Assembly: GCF_904426505.1 (NCBI RefSeq) | Contig: NZ_CAJGBN010000001.1 | Coordinates: 372,001 to 436,000 of the forward strand | Length of the DNA stretch: 64,000 nucleotides | Reading direction: 5' to 3' | From: Rubrivivax sp. A210 | GTDB taxonomy: Bacteria; Pseudomonadota; Gammaproteobacteria; Burkholderiales; Burkholderiaceae_C | In this document: one piece after another, positions 19,800 to 29,421 of the stretch | How the letters are laid out: every line of letters starts with the position of its first letter | How positions within the stretch are numbered: position 1 is the stretch's first letter | The notes under the pieces: generated by a model | What the model was told of the DNA's origin: nothing | What the model saw: the letters and a program-made list of their open reading frames with translations, nothing else | The model's database searches: none | Position numbers and translations under genes: made by a program

Positions 19800-20645
19800 A
19801 TGACCGCAAAGACCATTGACGGCGTCGCCCTCTCCAAGCTGATCCGCGCCGAAGTCGCCACCCGTGCCGCCGGGCTGGCCGCCCGTGGCCGCCAGCCCGG
19901 CCTGGCGGTGATCCTGGTCGGCGACGACCCGGCCAGCGCCGTCTATGTGCGCAACAAGGTCAAGGCCTGCGAGGAGCACGGCCTGCGCTCGGTGATGGAG
20001 GTCTACCCGGCCAGCCTGGGCGAGGCCGAGCTGCTGGCCCGCATCAAGCTGCTCAACGCCGACGCCAGCATTCACGGCATCCTGGTGCAGATGCCGCTGC
20101 CCAAGCACATCGATCCGCAGAAGGTGATCGAGACCATCGCCACGGCCAAGGACGTCGACGGCTTCTCGGTGCACTCGGCCGGCGCGCTGATGGCCGGCCT
20201 GCCAGGGCTGCGCCCGGCCACGCCCTGGGGCTGCATGAAGCTGATCGAAAGCACCGGCGTGGCCCTCAAGGGCAAGCACGCCGTCGTGATCGGCCGCAGC
20301 AACACCGTCGGCAAGCCGATGGCCCTGCTGCTGCTGCAGGCCCACGCCACCGTCACCGTCTGCCACAGCGGCACGCCCGACCTGGCCCAGCACACGCGCC
20401 AGGCCGACATCGTGGTGGCCGCGGTGGGCCGGCGCGGCACGCTCACGGCCGACATGGTCAAGCCGGGAGCCATCGTCATCGATGTCGGCATCAACCGCAA
20501 CGAGGCCGGCAAACTTTGCGGCGATGTCGACTTCGAAGCCGTGCGCGAGGTCGCCGGCTGGATCACCCCGGTGCCCGGCGGCGTCGGCCCCATGACCATC
20601 ACGATGCTGCTCGTCAACACGGTGCAGGCCGCGGAGGCGGCATGA
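19800..20645 (+). CDS. folD: bifunctional methylenetetrahydrofolate dehydrogenase/cyclohydrolase
   Basis: Cytoplasmic one-carbon enzyme interconverting 5,10-methylene-THF and 10-formyl-THF with NADP+. The 281-residue length is typical. Family signatures are [13 protein letters not shown] (with the catalytic Lys), [25 protein letters not shown], the nucleotide-binding stretch [18 protein letters not shown] and the C-terminal [15 protein letters not shown]. The gene follows a terminator, so it probably starts its own transcript. Its stop overlaps the start of the oligopeptidase gene (ATGA). Confidence 0.97.
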   Translation: MTAKTIDGVALSKLIRAEVATRAAGLAARGRQPGLAVILVGDDPASAVYVRNKVKACEEHGLRSVMEVYPASLGEAELLARIKLLNADASIHGILVQMPLPKHIDPQKVIETIATAKDVDGFSVHSAGALMAGLPGLRPATPWGCMKLIESTGVALKGKHAVVIGRSNTVGKPMALLLLQAHATVTVCHSGTPDLAQHTRQADIVVAAVGRRGTLTADMVKPGAIVIDVGINRNEAGKLCGDVDFEAVREVAGWITPVPGGVGPMTITMLLVNTVQAAEAA

Positions 20646-22657
20646 GCGTCGCCAACCCGCTGCTCGAGGCGGCCGAGCTGCGCGACTACGCCGCGGTGCG
20701 GCCCGAGCATGTGGGCCCGGCGCTCGACGAACTGCTGGCCGCAGCCGACGCGGCACTGGAACTCGCCGTCGGCCCCCAGGTCGCGCCCGACTACGACGCG
20801 CTGGCTGCCGTGCTGGACGTGGCGGTCGAGCGCCTTTACGCCGCCTGGGGCACGGTCAACCACCTGCAATCGGTGGCTGACACGCCTGAGCTGCGCGCGG
20901 CCCAGGCCGAGAACCAGCCGCGCGTGATCGACTTCGGCACGCGGCTGGCTTCCGACACCCGGCTCTATGCGAAGTACAAGGCAATCGCGGCCCATGCGGG
21001 CCAGCTGGGCCCGGTGCGGCGCAAGGCGCTGGCCGACACGCTGCGCGATTTCGTGCTCGGCGGCGCCGAACTGCAGGGTGAGGCGCGCGAGCGCTATGCC
21101 GCCATCCAGGAACGCTGCGGCGCGCTCTCGCGCCAGTTCGGCGACCACCTGCTCGACGCCACCGACGCCTGGACGGTGACAGTGCCCGAGGCCCAGCTGG
21201 CCGGCGTTCCCGACGATGTGCGGCAGGCAGCACGCGCCGCTGCCGCATCCGACGCCGGCGACTGCCGCCTCACGTTGCAGGCCCCCTGCTACTTCCCGGT
21301 GATGCAGTACGCCCGCCACCGCCCGCTGCGCGAGGCGATGTACCGCGCCTATGGCACGCGCGCCAGCGAGTTCGGCCCGCCCGAGCGCGACAACGCGCCT
21401 CTCATGCGCGAGCTGGTCGAGCTGCGCCAGGAAGAGGCCGCCCTGCTGGGCCATGCCAGCTTTGCCGAGCTGGCCCTGGTGCCCAAGATGGCGGCCACGC
21501 CGGCCGAGGTGCTGAGCTTCGTCCAGGACCTGGCCCGCCGGGCCCGCCCCTGCGCCGAGCGCGAACTGGCCGAGTTGCGGGACTATGCGATGCGAGATCT
21601 CGGCCTGCCCGACCTGCAGGCCTGGGACCGTGCCTACGCCGCCGAGTGCCTGATGCAGTCGCGCTACGCCTTCAGCAGCCAGGAGGTGCGCCAGTACTTC
21701 ACCCTGCCGCGCGTGCTGGAGGGCCTGTTCCGCCTGATCGAGACGCTGTTCGGCGTCACCATCCGCGAGGACAGCGCGCCGGCCTGGCACGAGAGCGTGC
21801 GCTTCTTCCGCGTCTGGCGCGGCAGCGAGGCCGTGGCCGCCTTCTACCTCGATCTGCAGGCCCGCAGCGGCAAGCAGTCTGGCGCCTGGATGGACGAGGC
21901 GCGCGGGCGCTGGCTGCGCCCCTGCGGCCAGCTGCAGCGGCCCATCGCCTACCTGGTGTGCAACTTCGCGCCCCCGGTGGGCGGCCAGCCGGCGCTGCTG
22001 ACGCACGACGACGTCATCACCCTCTTCCACGAGTTCGGCCACGGTCTGCACCACATGCTGACCCAGGTCGACGAGCGCTCGCTCGCCGGCATCTCGGGCG
22101 TCGAGGCCGACGCCATCGAGCTGCCCAGCCAGTTCATGGAGAACTTCTGCTGGGAGTGGGAGGTGATCCAGCGCCTCACCGCCCATGTCGAGACCGGCCA
22201 GCCGCTGCCGCGTGCGCTGTTCGAGCGCATGGTCGCGGCGCGCCATTTCCACGGTGGGCTGCAGCTGCTGCGCCAATGCGAGTTCTCGATCTTCGACATG
22301 CGGCTGCACGCCGAGGCCGGCGCCGCGGCGCGCGTCCAGGCCCTGGCCGACGAGGTGGCGCTTGCCGTCCAGCCCGTGCCGCCACCGTCCTTTCTGCGCT
22401 ATCCCAATACCTTCGCCCACATCTTCGACGGCGGTTATGCAGCCGGTTACTACGGTTACGCCTGGGCCGAGGTGCTGTCGGCCGACGCCTATGCGGCCTT
22501 CGAGGAAGCCGGCGTCTTCGACCCCGCCACCGGGGAGCGCTTCCGCCGCCAGGTGCTCGAGACCGGCGGCAGCCGCACAGCGCTGGAGAACTTCCGCGCC
22601 TTCCGCGGGCGCGAACCGCGGCTCGATGCCCTGCTGCGCCACCGTGGCCTGGCTTGA
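20642..22657 (+). CDS. prlC: M3-family oligopeptidase A
   Basis: Zinc metallopeptidase of 671 residues, the usual size of oligopeptidase A, which degrades short cytosolic peptides including cleaved signal peptides. The zinc site HEFGH is at 463-467 ([12 protein letters not shown]) and the third ligand region is the downstream [18 protein letters not shown]. The ATG at 20642 overlaps the folD stop and gives the expected N-terminus ([16 protein letters not shown]); longer in-frame extensions run into folD. FolD-oligopeptidase coupling is common in this group of bacteria. Confidence 0.94.
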   Translation: MSVANPLLEAAELRDYAAVRPEHVGPALDELLAAADAALELAVGPQVAPDYDALAAVLDVAVERLYAAWGTVNHLQSVADTPELRAAQAENQPRVIDFGTRLASDTRLYAKYKAIAAHAGQLGPVRRKALADTLRDFVLGGAELQGEARERYAAIQERCGALSRQFGDHLLDATDAWTVTVPEAQLAGVPDDVRQAARAAAASDAGDCRLTLQAPCYFPVMQYARHRPLREAMYRAYGTRASEFGPPERDNAPLMRELVELRQEEAALLGHASFAELALVPKMAATPAEVLSFVQDLARRARPCAERELAELRDYAMRDLGLPDLQAWDRAYAAECLMQSRYAFSSQEVRQYFTLPRVLEGLFRLIETLFGVTIREDSAPAWHESVRFFRVWRGSEAVAAFYLDLQARSGKQSGAWMDEARGRWLRPCGQLQRPIAYLVCNFAPPVGGQPALLTHDDVITLFHEFGHGLHHMLTQVDERSLAGISGVEADAIELPSQFMENFCWEWEVIQRLTAHVETGQPLPRALFERMVAARHFHGGLQLLRQCEFSIFDMRLHAEAGAAARVQALADEVALAVQPVPPPSFLRYPNTFAHIFDGGYAAGYYGYAWAEVLSADAYAAFEEAGVFDPATGERFRRQVLETGGSRTALENFRAFRGREPRLDALLRHRGLA

Positions 22658-22668
22658 GCCGGCGGCCG

Positions 22669-23352
22669 ATGTCGGCTAGATTGCACGACCTCATGCGCAC
22701 ACTCCAAGCCCCGGCCAAGGCCCAGCCCCAGACCCATCGCCGCCTGCGCGGCGCCATGGCCCTCCTGCTGCTCGCCACCGCGGCCTGGCCGGCGCTGGCG
22801 CAATACAAGGTGGTGCAACCCGACGGCAGCGTCACCTACACCGACCGGCCACCTACCTCGGGGGCGGCCAAGGTCACTGCACTTGGGCGCCTAGGCACTG
22901 CCTCGGCCGCCGAGGAAGGCCTGCCGGCCGACCTGCGCCAGACCATGCAGCGCTTCCCGGTCGTGCTCTACAGCACCCAGGACTGCCAGCCCTGCGATGC
23001 CGGCCGGCGCCTGCTGCAGCAGCGCGGCGTGCCCTATGCCGAACGCCGCGTCGTCAGCGAGGAAGACGCGGCGGCGCTCGAGCGCGTCGCCGGCGGCCGC
23101 ACCGTGCCGGCGCTCACCATAGGCTCGCAGCCAGTGCGCGGCTTCTCGGATACCGAGTGGCAGGCCTATCTCGATGCTGCCGGCTATCCGCGTGAATCGC
23201 GCCTGCCGCGCAACTGGCAACAGCCCGAACCAGCCACCTCCACCCCTGCCGAACGCGGGGTGCAGCTGCGTCCGGCGGCGGTCACTGCACCGCCGGCGCG
23301 TGCGGCCGCCCCGGCGCCCGACCCCGAGACGCCGGTCGGCCTGCGCTTCTAA
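22669..23352 (+). CDS. secreted DUF4124-glutaredoxin domain protein
   Basis: Up to 227 residues. After a signal peptide (hydrophobic AMALLLLATAAWPALA, cleavage before QYKVV) there is a short DUF4124-like segment (YKVVQPDGSVTYTDRPP), then a glutaredoxin-like fold with a CxxC redox pair (STQDCQPCDAG) and TVPALTI holding the cis-proline. A Pro/Ala-rich tail ends the protein. The export signal places the glutaredoxin domain in the periplasm, unlike cytosolic GSH-dependent glutaredoxins, so it may act in periplasmic thiol chemistry. Two starts are possible: ATG 22669 or ATG 22693. A -10-like TAGATT lies at 22676-22681, only 11 bases before the second, and this favours 22693 if that promoter is real. 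Confidence 0.8.
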   Translation: MSARLHDLMRTLQAPAKAQPQTHRRLRGAMALLLLATAAWPALAQYKVVQPDGSVTYTDRPPTSGAAKVTALGRLGTASAAEEGLPADLRQTMQRFPVVLYSTQDCQPCDAGRRLLQQRGVPYAERRVVSEEDAAALERVAGGRTVPALTIGSQPVRGFSDTEWQAYLDAAGYPRESRLPRNWQQPEPATSTPAERGVQLRPAAVTAPPARAAAPAPDPETPVGLRF

Positions 23353-23360
23353 GTCCGGCT

Positions 23361-24566
23361 TCAGCGCCGTTCTTCGGGCGGCGCCAAGCCGCTTGCCAGC
23401 CACGAGCCGCCCACCACCGCGGCACCCACGGCCCAGAACAGCAGGCTGGCACCCACCAGCGTGCCGACCGCGCCAAACAGCAACGGCATTGCCGCGCTCG
23501 ACATGTTCATCAGCATCGAGCGCAGCGCCAGCGATTCGCCGTGGCGGTGCTCGGGCGTGAGCTGGTGCAGCATGGACATCACCATGGGCTGCACGCTGCC
23601 CAGCGACAGGCCCAGCAGCAGCGCCAGCAGGCCCATCACCCAGGGCAGCGTGGCGAAGGGGTAGAGGGCGAACACGGCGCCGGTGGCGGCCATGGCCACG
23701 CGCAGCACGAGCACCTCGCTGAGCCGGTGCGCCAGCGCCGGGATGGCCGCCCGCACCAGGGTCACCGAGAGCGTGAAGCTGCCCAGGATCAGGCCTATGG
23801 TGGCGGCACGGAAGCCCAGTTCGTGGCCCAGCACCGGCACCGCGAAGGTGTGGACGTCCCAGCACATCGAGAGCAGCCAGTTGACGACGAAGAGGCGCTT
23901 GATGCCGGGCGCCTGCAGCAAGTCCCAGGCGCGACGGCCCGGCGGCACCGCAACGGTGGCAGCCGGCGCCAGCCGCGGCACGTAGCGCGCTGAGACGAGC
24001 GTGGCCAGCGGCAGCAGGGCCAGCAGCGCGAAGGCGGCACCAAAGCCCCAGGCGTCGATGACGAAGCCGGCGCTGACCGGGCCGATGACATTGGCCAGCG
24101 GCGGCGCCACGCCCAGCCAGGCGAAGATGCGCACGCGCTCGGTGTTGTCGCGCGCCGCCAGGCCGGCCGAGCGCTGGATGGTGAGCAGGCCGATGTTGGT
24201 GCCGGAGCCGGTGGCCATGGCGCCCCCGCACAGCAGCGCGAAGCGCCAGCCACCGCCAACCTGGGTGGAGGCGATGGCCAGCAGGCCGCCGGCCACACTC
24301 AAGGCCACCGCCAGGTAGACCGGCCGGTGGTAGCCCAGGCGGTCGGCCAGGCGGCCGGCGGGCAGCGCGATCAGCACCGGCGCGGCGGCAAACAGCGCCA
24401 GCAGCAGGCCCACGGCCCAGGGGCTGGCGCCCTCGCGCAGGGTCTGCAGCGGCGCGGCCATGCGCAGCCCGGCCATCGCCGCGTGCATGCCCAACTGGCC
24501 GGCCACCAGGGCCAGAAGCACCGGGCCCGTGCGCGCGGCGTGGCCGTCTTGCGCCGGCTCAGCCAT
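23361..24566 (-). CDS. MFS transporter
   Basis: A 401-residue major facilitator with about 12 hydrophobic helices. The signature loop between helices 2 and 3 reads AGRLADRLGYHRPVYL, and the second half repeats the pattern with HRLSEVLVLR. The start chosen is ATG 24566 (MAEPAQDGHAARTG); it overlaps the end of rmuC by eight bases, so the two may be cotranscribed. Nothing in the sequence identifies the substrate. Drug or metabolite efflux is the usual role for such single-component exporters. Confidence 0.85.
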   Translation of the reverse strand: MAEPAQDGHAARTGPVLLALVAGQLGMHAAMAGLRMAAPLQTLREGASPWAVGLLLALFAAAPVLIALPAGRLADRLGYHRPVYLAVALSVAGGLLAIASTQVGGGWRFALLCGGAMATGSGTNIGLLTIQRSAGLAARDNTERVRIFAWLGVAPPLANVIGPVSAGFVIDAWGFGAAFALLALLPLATLVSARYVPRLAPAATVAVPPGRRAWDLLQAPGIKRLFVVNWLLSMCWDVHTFAVPVLGHELGFRAATIGLILGSFTLSVTLVRAAIPALAHRLSEVLVLRVAMAATGAVFALYPFATLPWVMGLLALLLGLSLGSVQPMVMSMLHQLTPEHRHGESLALRSMLMNMSSAAMPLLFGAVGTLVGASLLFWAVGAAVVGGSWLASGLAPPEERR

Positions 24567-25821
24567 CCGGCGCGGCGGCTGCGCCTTCGGCCAGCCCCGG
24601 CAGCAACTCGGCCGCGCGGCCCTCGGGCAGGGCCTCGACACTGCGCAGCTGGCGCGCCATGGCGCGCGTGCGGGTCTCGGCCAGGTCGATGCTGTGGCTG
24701 GCCTCCTCGAGCTTCTTGCGCGTCTTCGCCAGCACCTCGCCGAACTTGCCGAACTCGGTCTTGACCGCGGCCAGCACGTCCCAGACCTCGGCCGAGCGCT
24801 GCTCCAGCGCCAGCGTGCGAAAGCCCATCTGCAGGCTGTTGAGCAGGGCCAGCAGCGTGGTCGGGCCGGCCAGCATCACCTTGTGCTCGCGCTGCAGTGC
24901 CTCGGCCAGGCCGGGGCGGCGCAGGGCCTCGGCATACAGGCCCTCGGTGGGCAGGAAGAGCACGCCGAAATCGGTGGTGTGGGGCGGCGCCAGGTATTTG
25001 TCGCGGATGCTGCGCGCCTCCAGCCGCAGCCGTGTCTCGATGGCCTTGGCCGCGGCCTCCATCGCTGGCGCGTCGGCGCGCTCGCTGGCGTCGAGCAGGC
25101 GCTCGTAGTCCTCGCGCGGAAACTTGGCGTCGATGGGCAACCACAGCGGCGCATCGTCGGCGCGCCCGGCGCCGCGGCCCGGCAGGCGGATCGCGAACTC
25201 CACGCGCTCGGCACTGCCCGGCACCGTGGCCACGTTGGCAGCGTACTGCCCGGGCGTGAACACCTGCTCCAGCAGCGCCGCCAGCTGCACCTCGCCGAAG
25301 ACGCCGCGCGTCTTGACATTGGTGAGCACGCGGTTGAGCGCGCCGACGTCGCGCGCCAGCGCCTGCATCTCGCCCAAGCCGCGGTGGACCTGCTCCAGCC
25401 GCTCGGCCACCTGGCGAAAGCTCTCGCCCAGGCGCTGCTCGAGCGTGGCGTGCAGCTTCTCGTCGACGGTGGCGCGCATCTGCTCGAGCTTCTTCTCGTT
25501 GCCTTCCTGCAGCGCCGCCAGCCGCGTCTCGACGGCCGCCCGCATCTCGGCCTGGCGGCGGTCGTGGCTGTCGGACAGGCGCCGCAGCTGCTCGGACTGC
25601 GCCCGCGCCGCCTCGCCGCCCTGGGCCAGCAGGGTCTGCTGGAAGCCAGCCAGATCGGCCCGCGCGCCCTGGCCCTGGCGACCCAGCTCGTCACGCAGTT
25701 CGCGCTCAAGCCTCTCGATGGCGCTGGTGGTCGCGGCAGCGCCGGCATCGCGGCGCAGCGCCAGATAGATCAGCAACAGCAGGTTCAGCGCCAGCAGCGC
25801 TGGCACGATCCAGGCGGGCAT
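24559..25821 (-). CDS. rmuC: DNA recombination protein RmuC
   Basis: A 420-residue RmuC-family protein. A single N-terminal membrane helix (about 4-22, IVPALLALNLLLLIYLAL) is followed by a long charged coiled coil (about 35-165) and the RmuC nuclease-like domain (NVKTRGVFGEVQLAALLEQ, LPIDAKFPREDYERL, FLPTEGLYAEAL, LAGPTTLLALLNSL). RmuC limits recombination between inverted repeats in E. coli and belongs to the PD-(D/E)xK-like group; its biochemical activity is not settled. The start at 25821 gives the standard N-terminus. Its end overlaps the MFS gene. Confidence 0.93.
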   Translation of the reverse strand: MPAWIVPALLALNLLLLIYLALRRDAGAAATTSAIERLERELRDELGRQGQGARADLAGFQQTLLAQGGEAARAQSEQLRRLSDSHDRRQAEMRAAVETRLAALQEGNEKKLEQMRATVDEKLHATLEQRLGESFRQVAERLEQVHRGLGEMQALARDVGALNRVLTNVKTRGVFGEVQLAALLEQVFTPGQYAANVATVPGSAERVEFAIRLPGRGAGRADDAPLWLPIDAKFPREDYERLLDASERADAPAMEAAAKAIETRLRLEARSIRDKYLAPPHTTDFGVLFLPTEGLYAEALRRPGLAEALQREHKVMLAGPTTLLALLNSLQMGFRTLALEQRSAEVWDVLAAVKTEFGKFGEVLAKTRKKLEEASHSIDLAETRTRAMARQLRSVEALPEGRAAELLPGLAEGAAAAPDG

Positions 25822-25832
25822 GGCGGCGGCGT

Positions 25833-26825
25833 TCAGGCCCGCCGGGTGGCCAGCTCGGCGGCGTTGATGGGCGTGGGCGCCACGCCGCCAGTCAGGGCCG
25901 CGATCAGGTTGTCGGCCGCCAGGTCGGCCATCGCGCGCCGCGTCGCCACCGTGGCGCTGGCGATGTGGGGCGTGAGCACGACATTGGGCACGGTGAGCAG
26001 GTCGGGGTGGACCTGGGGCTCGCCCTCGAAGACATCCAGCGCCGCAGCGGCGATGCGGCGCTCGCGCAGCGCCCGCGCCAGCGCCGCGTCGTCGACGATG
26101 CCGCCGCGCGCCACATTGGTGAGCGTGGCGCCGGGCTTCATCAGCGCCAGCTCGGCCGCACCGATGGCGTGGTGGCTGGCGGCCGAGTAGGGCAGCACCA
26201 GCACCAGGTGGTCGGCCTCGGCCAGCAGCGTGGCCTTGTCGACCCAGCGCGCGCCGACGGCGGCTTCCTGCTCGGCCGCCAGGCGGCTGCGGTTGTGGTA
26301 GATCACCTTCATGCCGAAGCCCAGGGCGCCGCGCCGCGCGATGGCCTGCCCGATGCGGCCCATGCCCAGGATGGCCAGTGTGGCGCCGTGGATGTCGCTG
26401 CCGGTGAACATGTCGAAGGACCAGCGGTTCCACTCGCCGCGGCGCAGGAAATGCTCGCTCTCGGCCATGCGACGCGCCGCCGCCATCATCAGCGCGAAGC
26501 CGAAATCGGCCGTCGTCTCGGTCAGCACGTCGGGCGTGTTGGTGGCCAGCACGCCAGCAGCATTGCAGGCCGGGATGTCGAAGTTGTTGTAGCCCACCGC
26601 CATATTGGCCACCACGCGCAGCTGCGGGCAGGCCGCCAGCACCTCGGCGTCGATGCGCTCGCTGCCGGTGGTAAAGGCACCAGCCTTGCCCTGCAGCCGG
26701 CCAATCAGCTCGGCCTTGGTGAAGATGCTGTCCTGCGGGTTGTCGTCGACATCGAAATGCGCGCGCAGCCGCTCCACCACCTCGGGAAACACGGCGCGTG
26801 CCACCAGAACCTGTTGCCTTGCCAT
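25833..26825 (-). CDS. D-2-hydroxyacid dehydrogenase (glyoxylate/2-ketogluconate reductase type)
   Basis: A 330-residue NAD(P)H-dependent D-isomer-specific 2-hydroxyacid dehydrogenase. It shows the substrate-domain block NMAVGYNNFDIPACN, the dinucleotide motif ILGMGRIGQAIARR, catalytic Arg in NVARGGIVDD, Glu in DVFEGEPQVHPDL and the His in LTPHIASAT. This combination is typical of GhrB/TkrA-like enzymes reducing glyoxylate, hydroxypyruvate or 2-ketogluconate; sequence alone does not decide the substrate. The ATG at 26825 has an AGGAG site about 12 bases upstream and lies four bases after the antiporter gene stop. Confidence 0.9.
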   Translation of the reverse strand: MARQQVLVARAVFPEVVERLRAHFDVDDNPQDSIFTKAELIGRLQGKAGAFTTGSERIDAEVLAACPQLRVVANMAVGYNNFDIPACNAAGVLATNTPDVLTETTADFGFALMMAAARRMAESEHFLRRGEWNRWSFDMFTGSDIHGATLAILGMGRIGQAIARRGALGFGMKVIYHNRSRLAAEQEAAVGARWVDKATLLAEADHLVLVLPYSAASHHAIGAAELALMKPGATLTNVARGGIVDDAALARALRERRIAAAALDVFEGEPQVHPDLLTVPNVVLTPHIASATVATRRAMADLAADNLIAALTGGVAPTPINAAELATRRA

Positions 26826-26829
26826 CTTG

Positions 26830-28182
26830 CTAATCTCCTGAAGCCGCTGTTGCTGCTGATGCCGCCACCGCCGGCGCCACCGGCGCCGCACTGCCCTTGA
26901 GCTGGGTGCCGGGATTGAAGCCGATGGTGGCGAGCATGACGAAGAAGCCCGCCACATAGGCCACCGGCACATGCCAGCCGTGGCGCAGCCAGAGGCCGAC
27001 CGAACGCGCCTCGGGGTACATGTTCGACAGCGCCACGCCGGCCGACGAGCCAAACCAGATCATCGAGCCGCCGAAGCCCACGGCATAGGCCAGGAAGCCC
27101 CAGTCGTAGCCGCCCTGGCGCAGCGCCAACGCGGTGAGCGGGATGTTGTCGAACACGGCCGACAGGAAGCCCAGGCCCAGGGCCGAGGGCCACGAAGCCG
27201 CCGGCAGATGCTCCACCGGCATCATCGAGGCGCACAGCACCAGCGAGAGCAGGAAGACCGAACCCTTGGTGGCGCCCGGCAACAGGCCCCAGTTCGGCAC
27301 GCGCAGCGGCGCGCAGGCCAGCAACGCCAGCCACACGGCCGCACCCAGGAAGGGGAAGGCGTCGGCCTGCTCGGTGTAGCGCAGGTTGACGGTGACATTG
27401 ACGGCGATGGCCGCCGCCAGGATGAAGACGACGATGGCGACGCGCGCCCAGTCGATGTGGACGCCGGCGTCGGCGTCCTTCTGGATCGGCTGCCAGGCGT
27501 GCTGCTTGAGCGCGGCCGGAATACCGAAGACCAGCAGCGCCACGCTGGCGCCGATATAGGCCTCGAGCACCTCTTGCGGCCGCACGCCGGCGATCCACAT
27601 CATCGTCGTCGTGGTGTCGCCCACCACGCTGCCGGCGCCGCCGCCGTTGGAGGCCGCCACCAGCGCCGCCAGATAGCCGATGTGGACGCGACCCTTGAAC
27701 ACCGTGTGCGCCACGGCGCCGCCGATCATGGCTGCGGCGATGTTGTCGAGAAAGCCGCTGAGCACGAAGACGCAGACCAGCAGCACGAAGCCGCCCTTCC
27801 AGTCGTCGGGCAGAAAGCGCGGCAGCACCGCCGGCACCTCGCTCTTCTCGAACAGGTCGGCCAGCAGCGCAAAGCCCAGCAGCAGCAGCAGCAGGTTGAC
27901 CAGCACCACCCACTCATGGCCCAGGTGGCCCGCGAAGCCGGCCAGGCCGGCCCCGGTCTTGAAGGGCGAGAACAGGATCTTGTAGAGCGCAATGACGATG
28001 GCGCCCGTCACTGCCACGCGCAGCGTGTGGATGTGGAAGATCGCCACGCCGGCCAGCACGCAGGCGAAGAAGACGAACTCCAGCGGCACCGGCCCGAGGC
28101 TCGGGCCGGCGGCGGCTGCCAGCGCGGCACCGGGAAAGGCCAGCGCCAGGCCCAGGGCGCCAGCGGCAATTGTCTTGTTCAT
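26830..28182 (-). CDS. nhaD: NhaD-type Na+/H+ antiporter
   Basis: A 450-residue polytopic inner-membrane protein of the ion transporter superfamily. It shows the family-typical segments GFLDNIAAAMIGGAVAHTVF, SNGGGAGSVVGDTTTTMMW, FDNIPLTALALRQGGYDWGF and GGSMIWFGSSAGVALSN. Such proteins exchange Na+ or Li+ for protons; close relatives are listed as citrate or arsenite permease-like, so the ion is inferred. It begins with a hydrophobic stretch that could act as a signal sequence. A -10-like TAGAAT lies about 28 bases upstream of the start. Confidence 0.82.
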   Translation of the reverse strand: MNKTIAAGALGLALAFPGAALAAAAGPSLGPVPLEFVFFACVLAGVAIFHIHTLRVAVTGAIVIALYKILFSPFKTGAGLAGFAGHLGHEWVVLVNLLLLLLGFALLADLFEKSEVPAVLPRFLPDDWKGGFVLLVCVFVLSGFLDNIAAAMIGGAVAHTVFKGRVHIGYLAALVAASNGGGAGSVVGDTTTTMMWIAGVRPQEVLEAYIGASVALLVFGIPAALKQHAWQPIQKDADAGVHIDWARVAIVVFILAAAIAVNVTVNLRYTEQADAFPFLGAAVWLALLACAPLRVPNWGLLPGATKGSVFLLSLVLCASMMPVEHLPAASWPSALGLGFLSAVFDNIPLTALALRQGGYDWGFLAYAVGFGGSMIWFGSSAGVALSNMYPEARSVGLWLRHGWHVPVAYVAGFFVMLATIGFNPGTQLKGSAAPVAPAVAASAATAASGD

Positions 28183-28209
28183 GGTCGGGCCCGTGGGAGA
28201 AACCGGGCC

Positions 28210-28215
28210 ATTCTA
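28210..28215 (-). promoter_or_regulatory. putative -10 element upstream of nhaD
   Basis: Read on the minus strand this is TAGAAT, one mismatch from TATAAT, in the context TTCCTAGAATGG. The same word occurs upstream of the deacetylase gene (30404-30409) and the patatin gene (32286-32291). Here the predicted transcript start leaves a leader of about 20 bases before the nhaD ATG. No good -35 was found. Confidence 0.45.
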
Positions 28216-28249
28216 GGAACGGCGCCCATGGCCCAGGCCGGTGCCTGCC

Positions 28250-28954
28250 CTACTCGTGAAACCGGGCAAACCCCGACACCGGCTCGCGCTCGGTGACCAG
28301 GCTGTTCTCCACCGCGGCCGGATCGGCGTGGCCCAGCGACATGCCGCAGACCACGATCTCGTCGGCGGCCAGGCCCAGCTGCCGCTCGATGATGCGGTGG
28401 TACTGGGTGAAGGCCGCCTGCGGGCAGGTGTCGAGGCCGCGTGCGCGCGCCGCCACCATCACGTTCTGCAGAAACATGCCGTAGTCCAGCCAGCTGCCCT
28501 GCTGCATCACGCGGTCTATCGTGAAGATCAGGCCCACGGGCGCGTCGAAAAAGGCGTAGTTGCGACCGTGCTGCTCGTGCATGCGCGCCTTGTCGGCCTT
28601 GCCTATGCCCAGCAGCGAATACAGATCCCAGCCCACCTTGCGCCGACGGTCGATGTAGGGGCTGCGCCATTCGGTGGGGTAGTAGGCGTATTCCTCGCTG
28701 TGGCGGGCGCGTTCGGCCGGGTCGTCATAGGCGGCACGCACCGCGCTGGACAGCGCCTGCTTGGCAGCGCCGGTGAGCACATGCACCTTCCAGGGCTGGG
28801 TGTTGGTGCCCGAGGGCGCGCGGGCGGCCACCTCGAGGATTTCCTCGATCACCTTGCGCGGCACCGGCGTGGGCAGGAAGGCGCGCAGCGAGCGGCGCGA
28901 GCGGATGGCGGCGTCGACCGCGGCGGTGGTCTGGGGAGTGATGGCGTCGTTCAT
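28250..28954 (-). CDS. nitroreductase family protein
   Basis: A 234-residue FMN-dependent oxidoreductase of the nitroreductase fold. It has the FMN-binding start AIRSRRSLRAFLPTPVP, the APSGTNTQPWKVHVL block and the C-terminal GLAADEIVVCGMSLGHAD. The family reduces nitroaromatics, quinones or flavins with NAD(P)H; the true substrate is unknown. The ATG overlaps the stop of the thioesterase gene (ATGA), so the two are likely one transcript. Confidence 0.9.
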   Translation of the reverse strand: MNDAITPQTTAAVDAAIRSRRSLRAFLPTPVPRKVIEEILEVAARAPSGTNTQPWKVHVLTGAAKQALSSAVRAAYDDPAERARHSEEYAYYPTEWRSPYIDRRRKVGWDLYSLLGIGKADKARMHEQHGRNYAFFDAPVGLIFTIDRVMQQGSWLDYGMFLQNVMVAARARGLDTCPQAAFTQYHRIIERQLGLAADEIVVCGMSLGHADPAAVENSLVTEREPVSGFARFHE

Positions 28955-29421
28955 GCTTGCAGGGTAGACGGAGTGGGCGGGGCGGGCAGGGTCAGGGCTT
29001 GGAGCGCGGCGCGCAGCACTTCAGGCAGCGGCACCGGGCGGCGCGAGTCCCGGGCAACGTAGACGTGGACGAAGTGGCCGACGGCCGCCGCCAGCGGCGC
29101 GGCGTCGGCAAAGAGGCCGATCTCGTACTCCACGCTCGAGCGCCCCTGGCGCAGCACGCGCAGGCCGGCATGCACCGTCTGCGGGAAGGCAATGGACTCG
29201 AAGTAATCGCACTGCGTGCGCACCACCAGGCCGATGACGGCGCCGGCGTGGATATCGAGCGCGCCGGCCTGAATCAGGTAGCGGTTGACCGCGGTGTCGA
29301 AGAGGCTGTAGTGGACGACGTTGTTGACGTGGCCGTAGACATCGTTGTCCATCCAGCGCGTGGCGATGGTCTCGAAGTGGCCGAAGTGGCTGCGCGGCAG
29401 GGGCTGGGGGCGGGTGCTCAT
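28951..29421 (-). CDS. acyl-CoA thioesterase (4-hydroxybenzoyl-CoA thioesterase type)
   Basis: A 156-residue hot-dog-fold thioesterase. The signature RWMDNDVYGHVNNVVHYSLFDTAVNRYL contains the Asp of the 4HBT family active site; QCDYFESIAFPQTVHAGLRV and VGHFVHVYV follow. It hydrolyses acyl-CoA thioesters, but the chain preference cannot be read. ATG 29421 overlaps the deacetylase stop by ATGA; another in-frame ATG lies nine bases upstream. Location between an HDAC-like gene and a nitroreductase gene gives no pathway. Confidence 0.88.
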   Translation of the reverse strand: MSTRPQPLPRSHFGHFETIATRWMDNDVYGHVNNVVHYSLFDTAVNRYLIQAGALDIHAGAVIGLVVRTQCDYFESIAFPQTVHAGLRVLRQGRSSVEYEIGLFADAAPLAAAVGHFVHVYVARDSRRPVPLPEVLRAALQALTLPAPPTPSTLQA

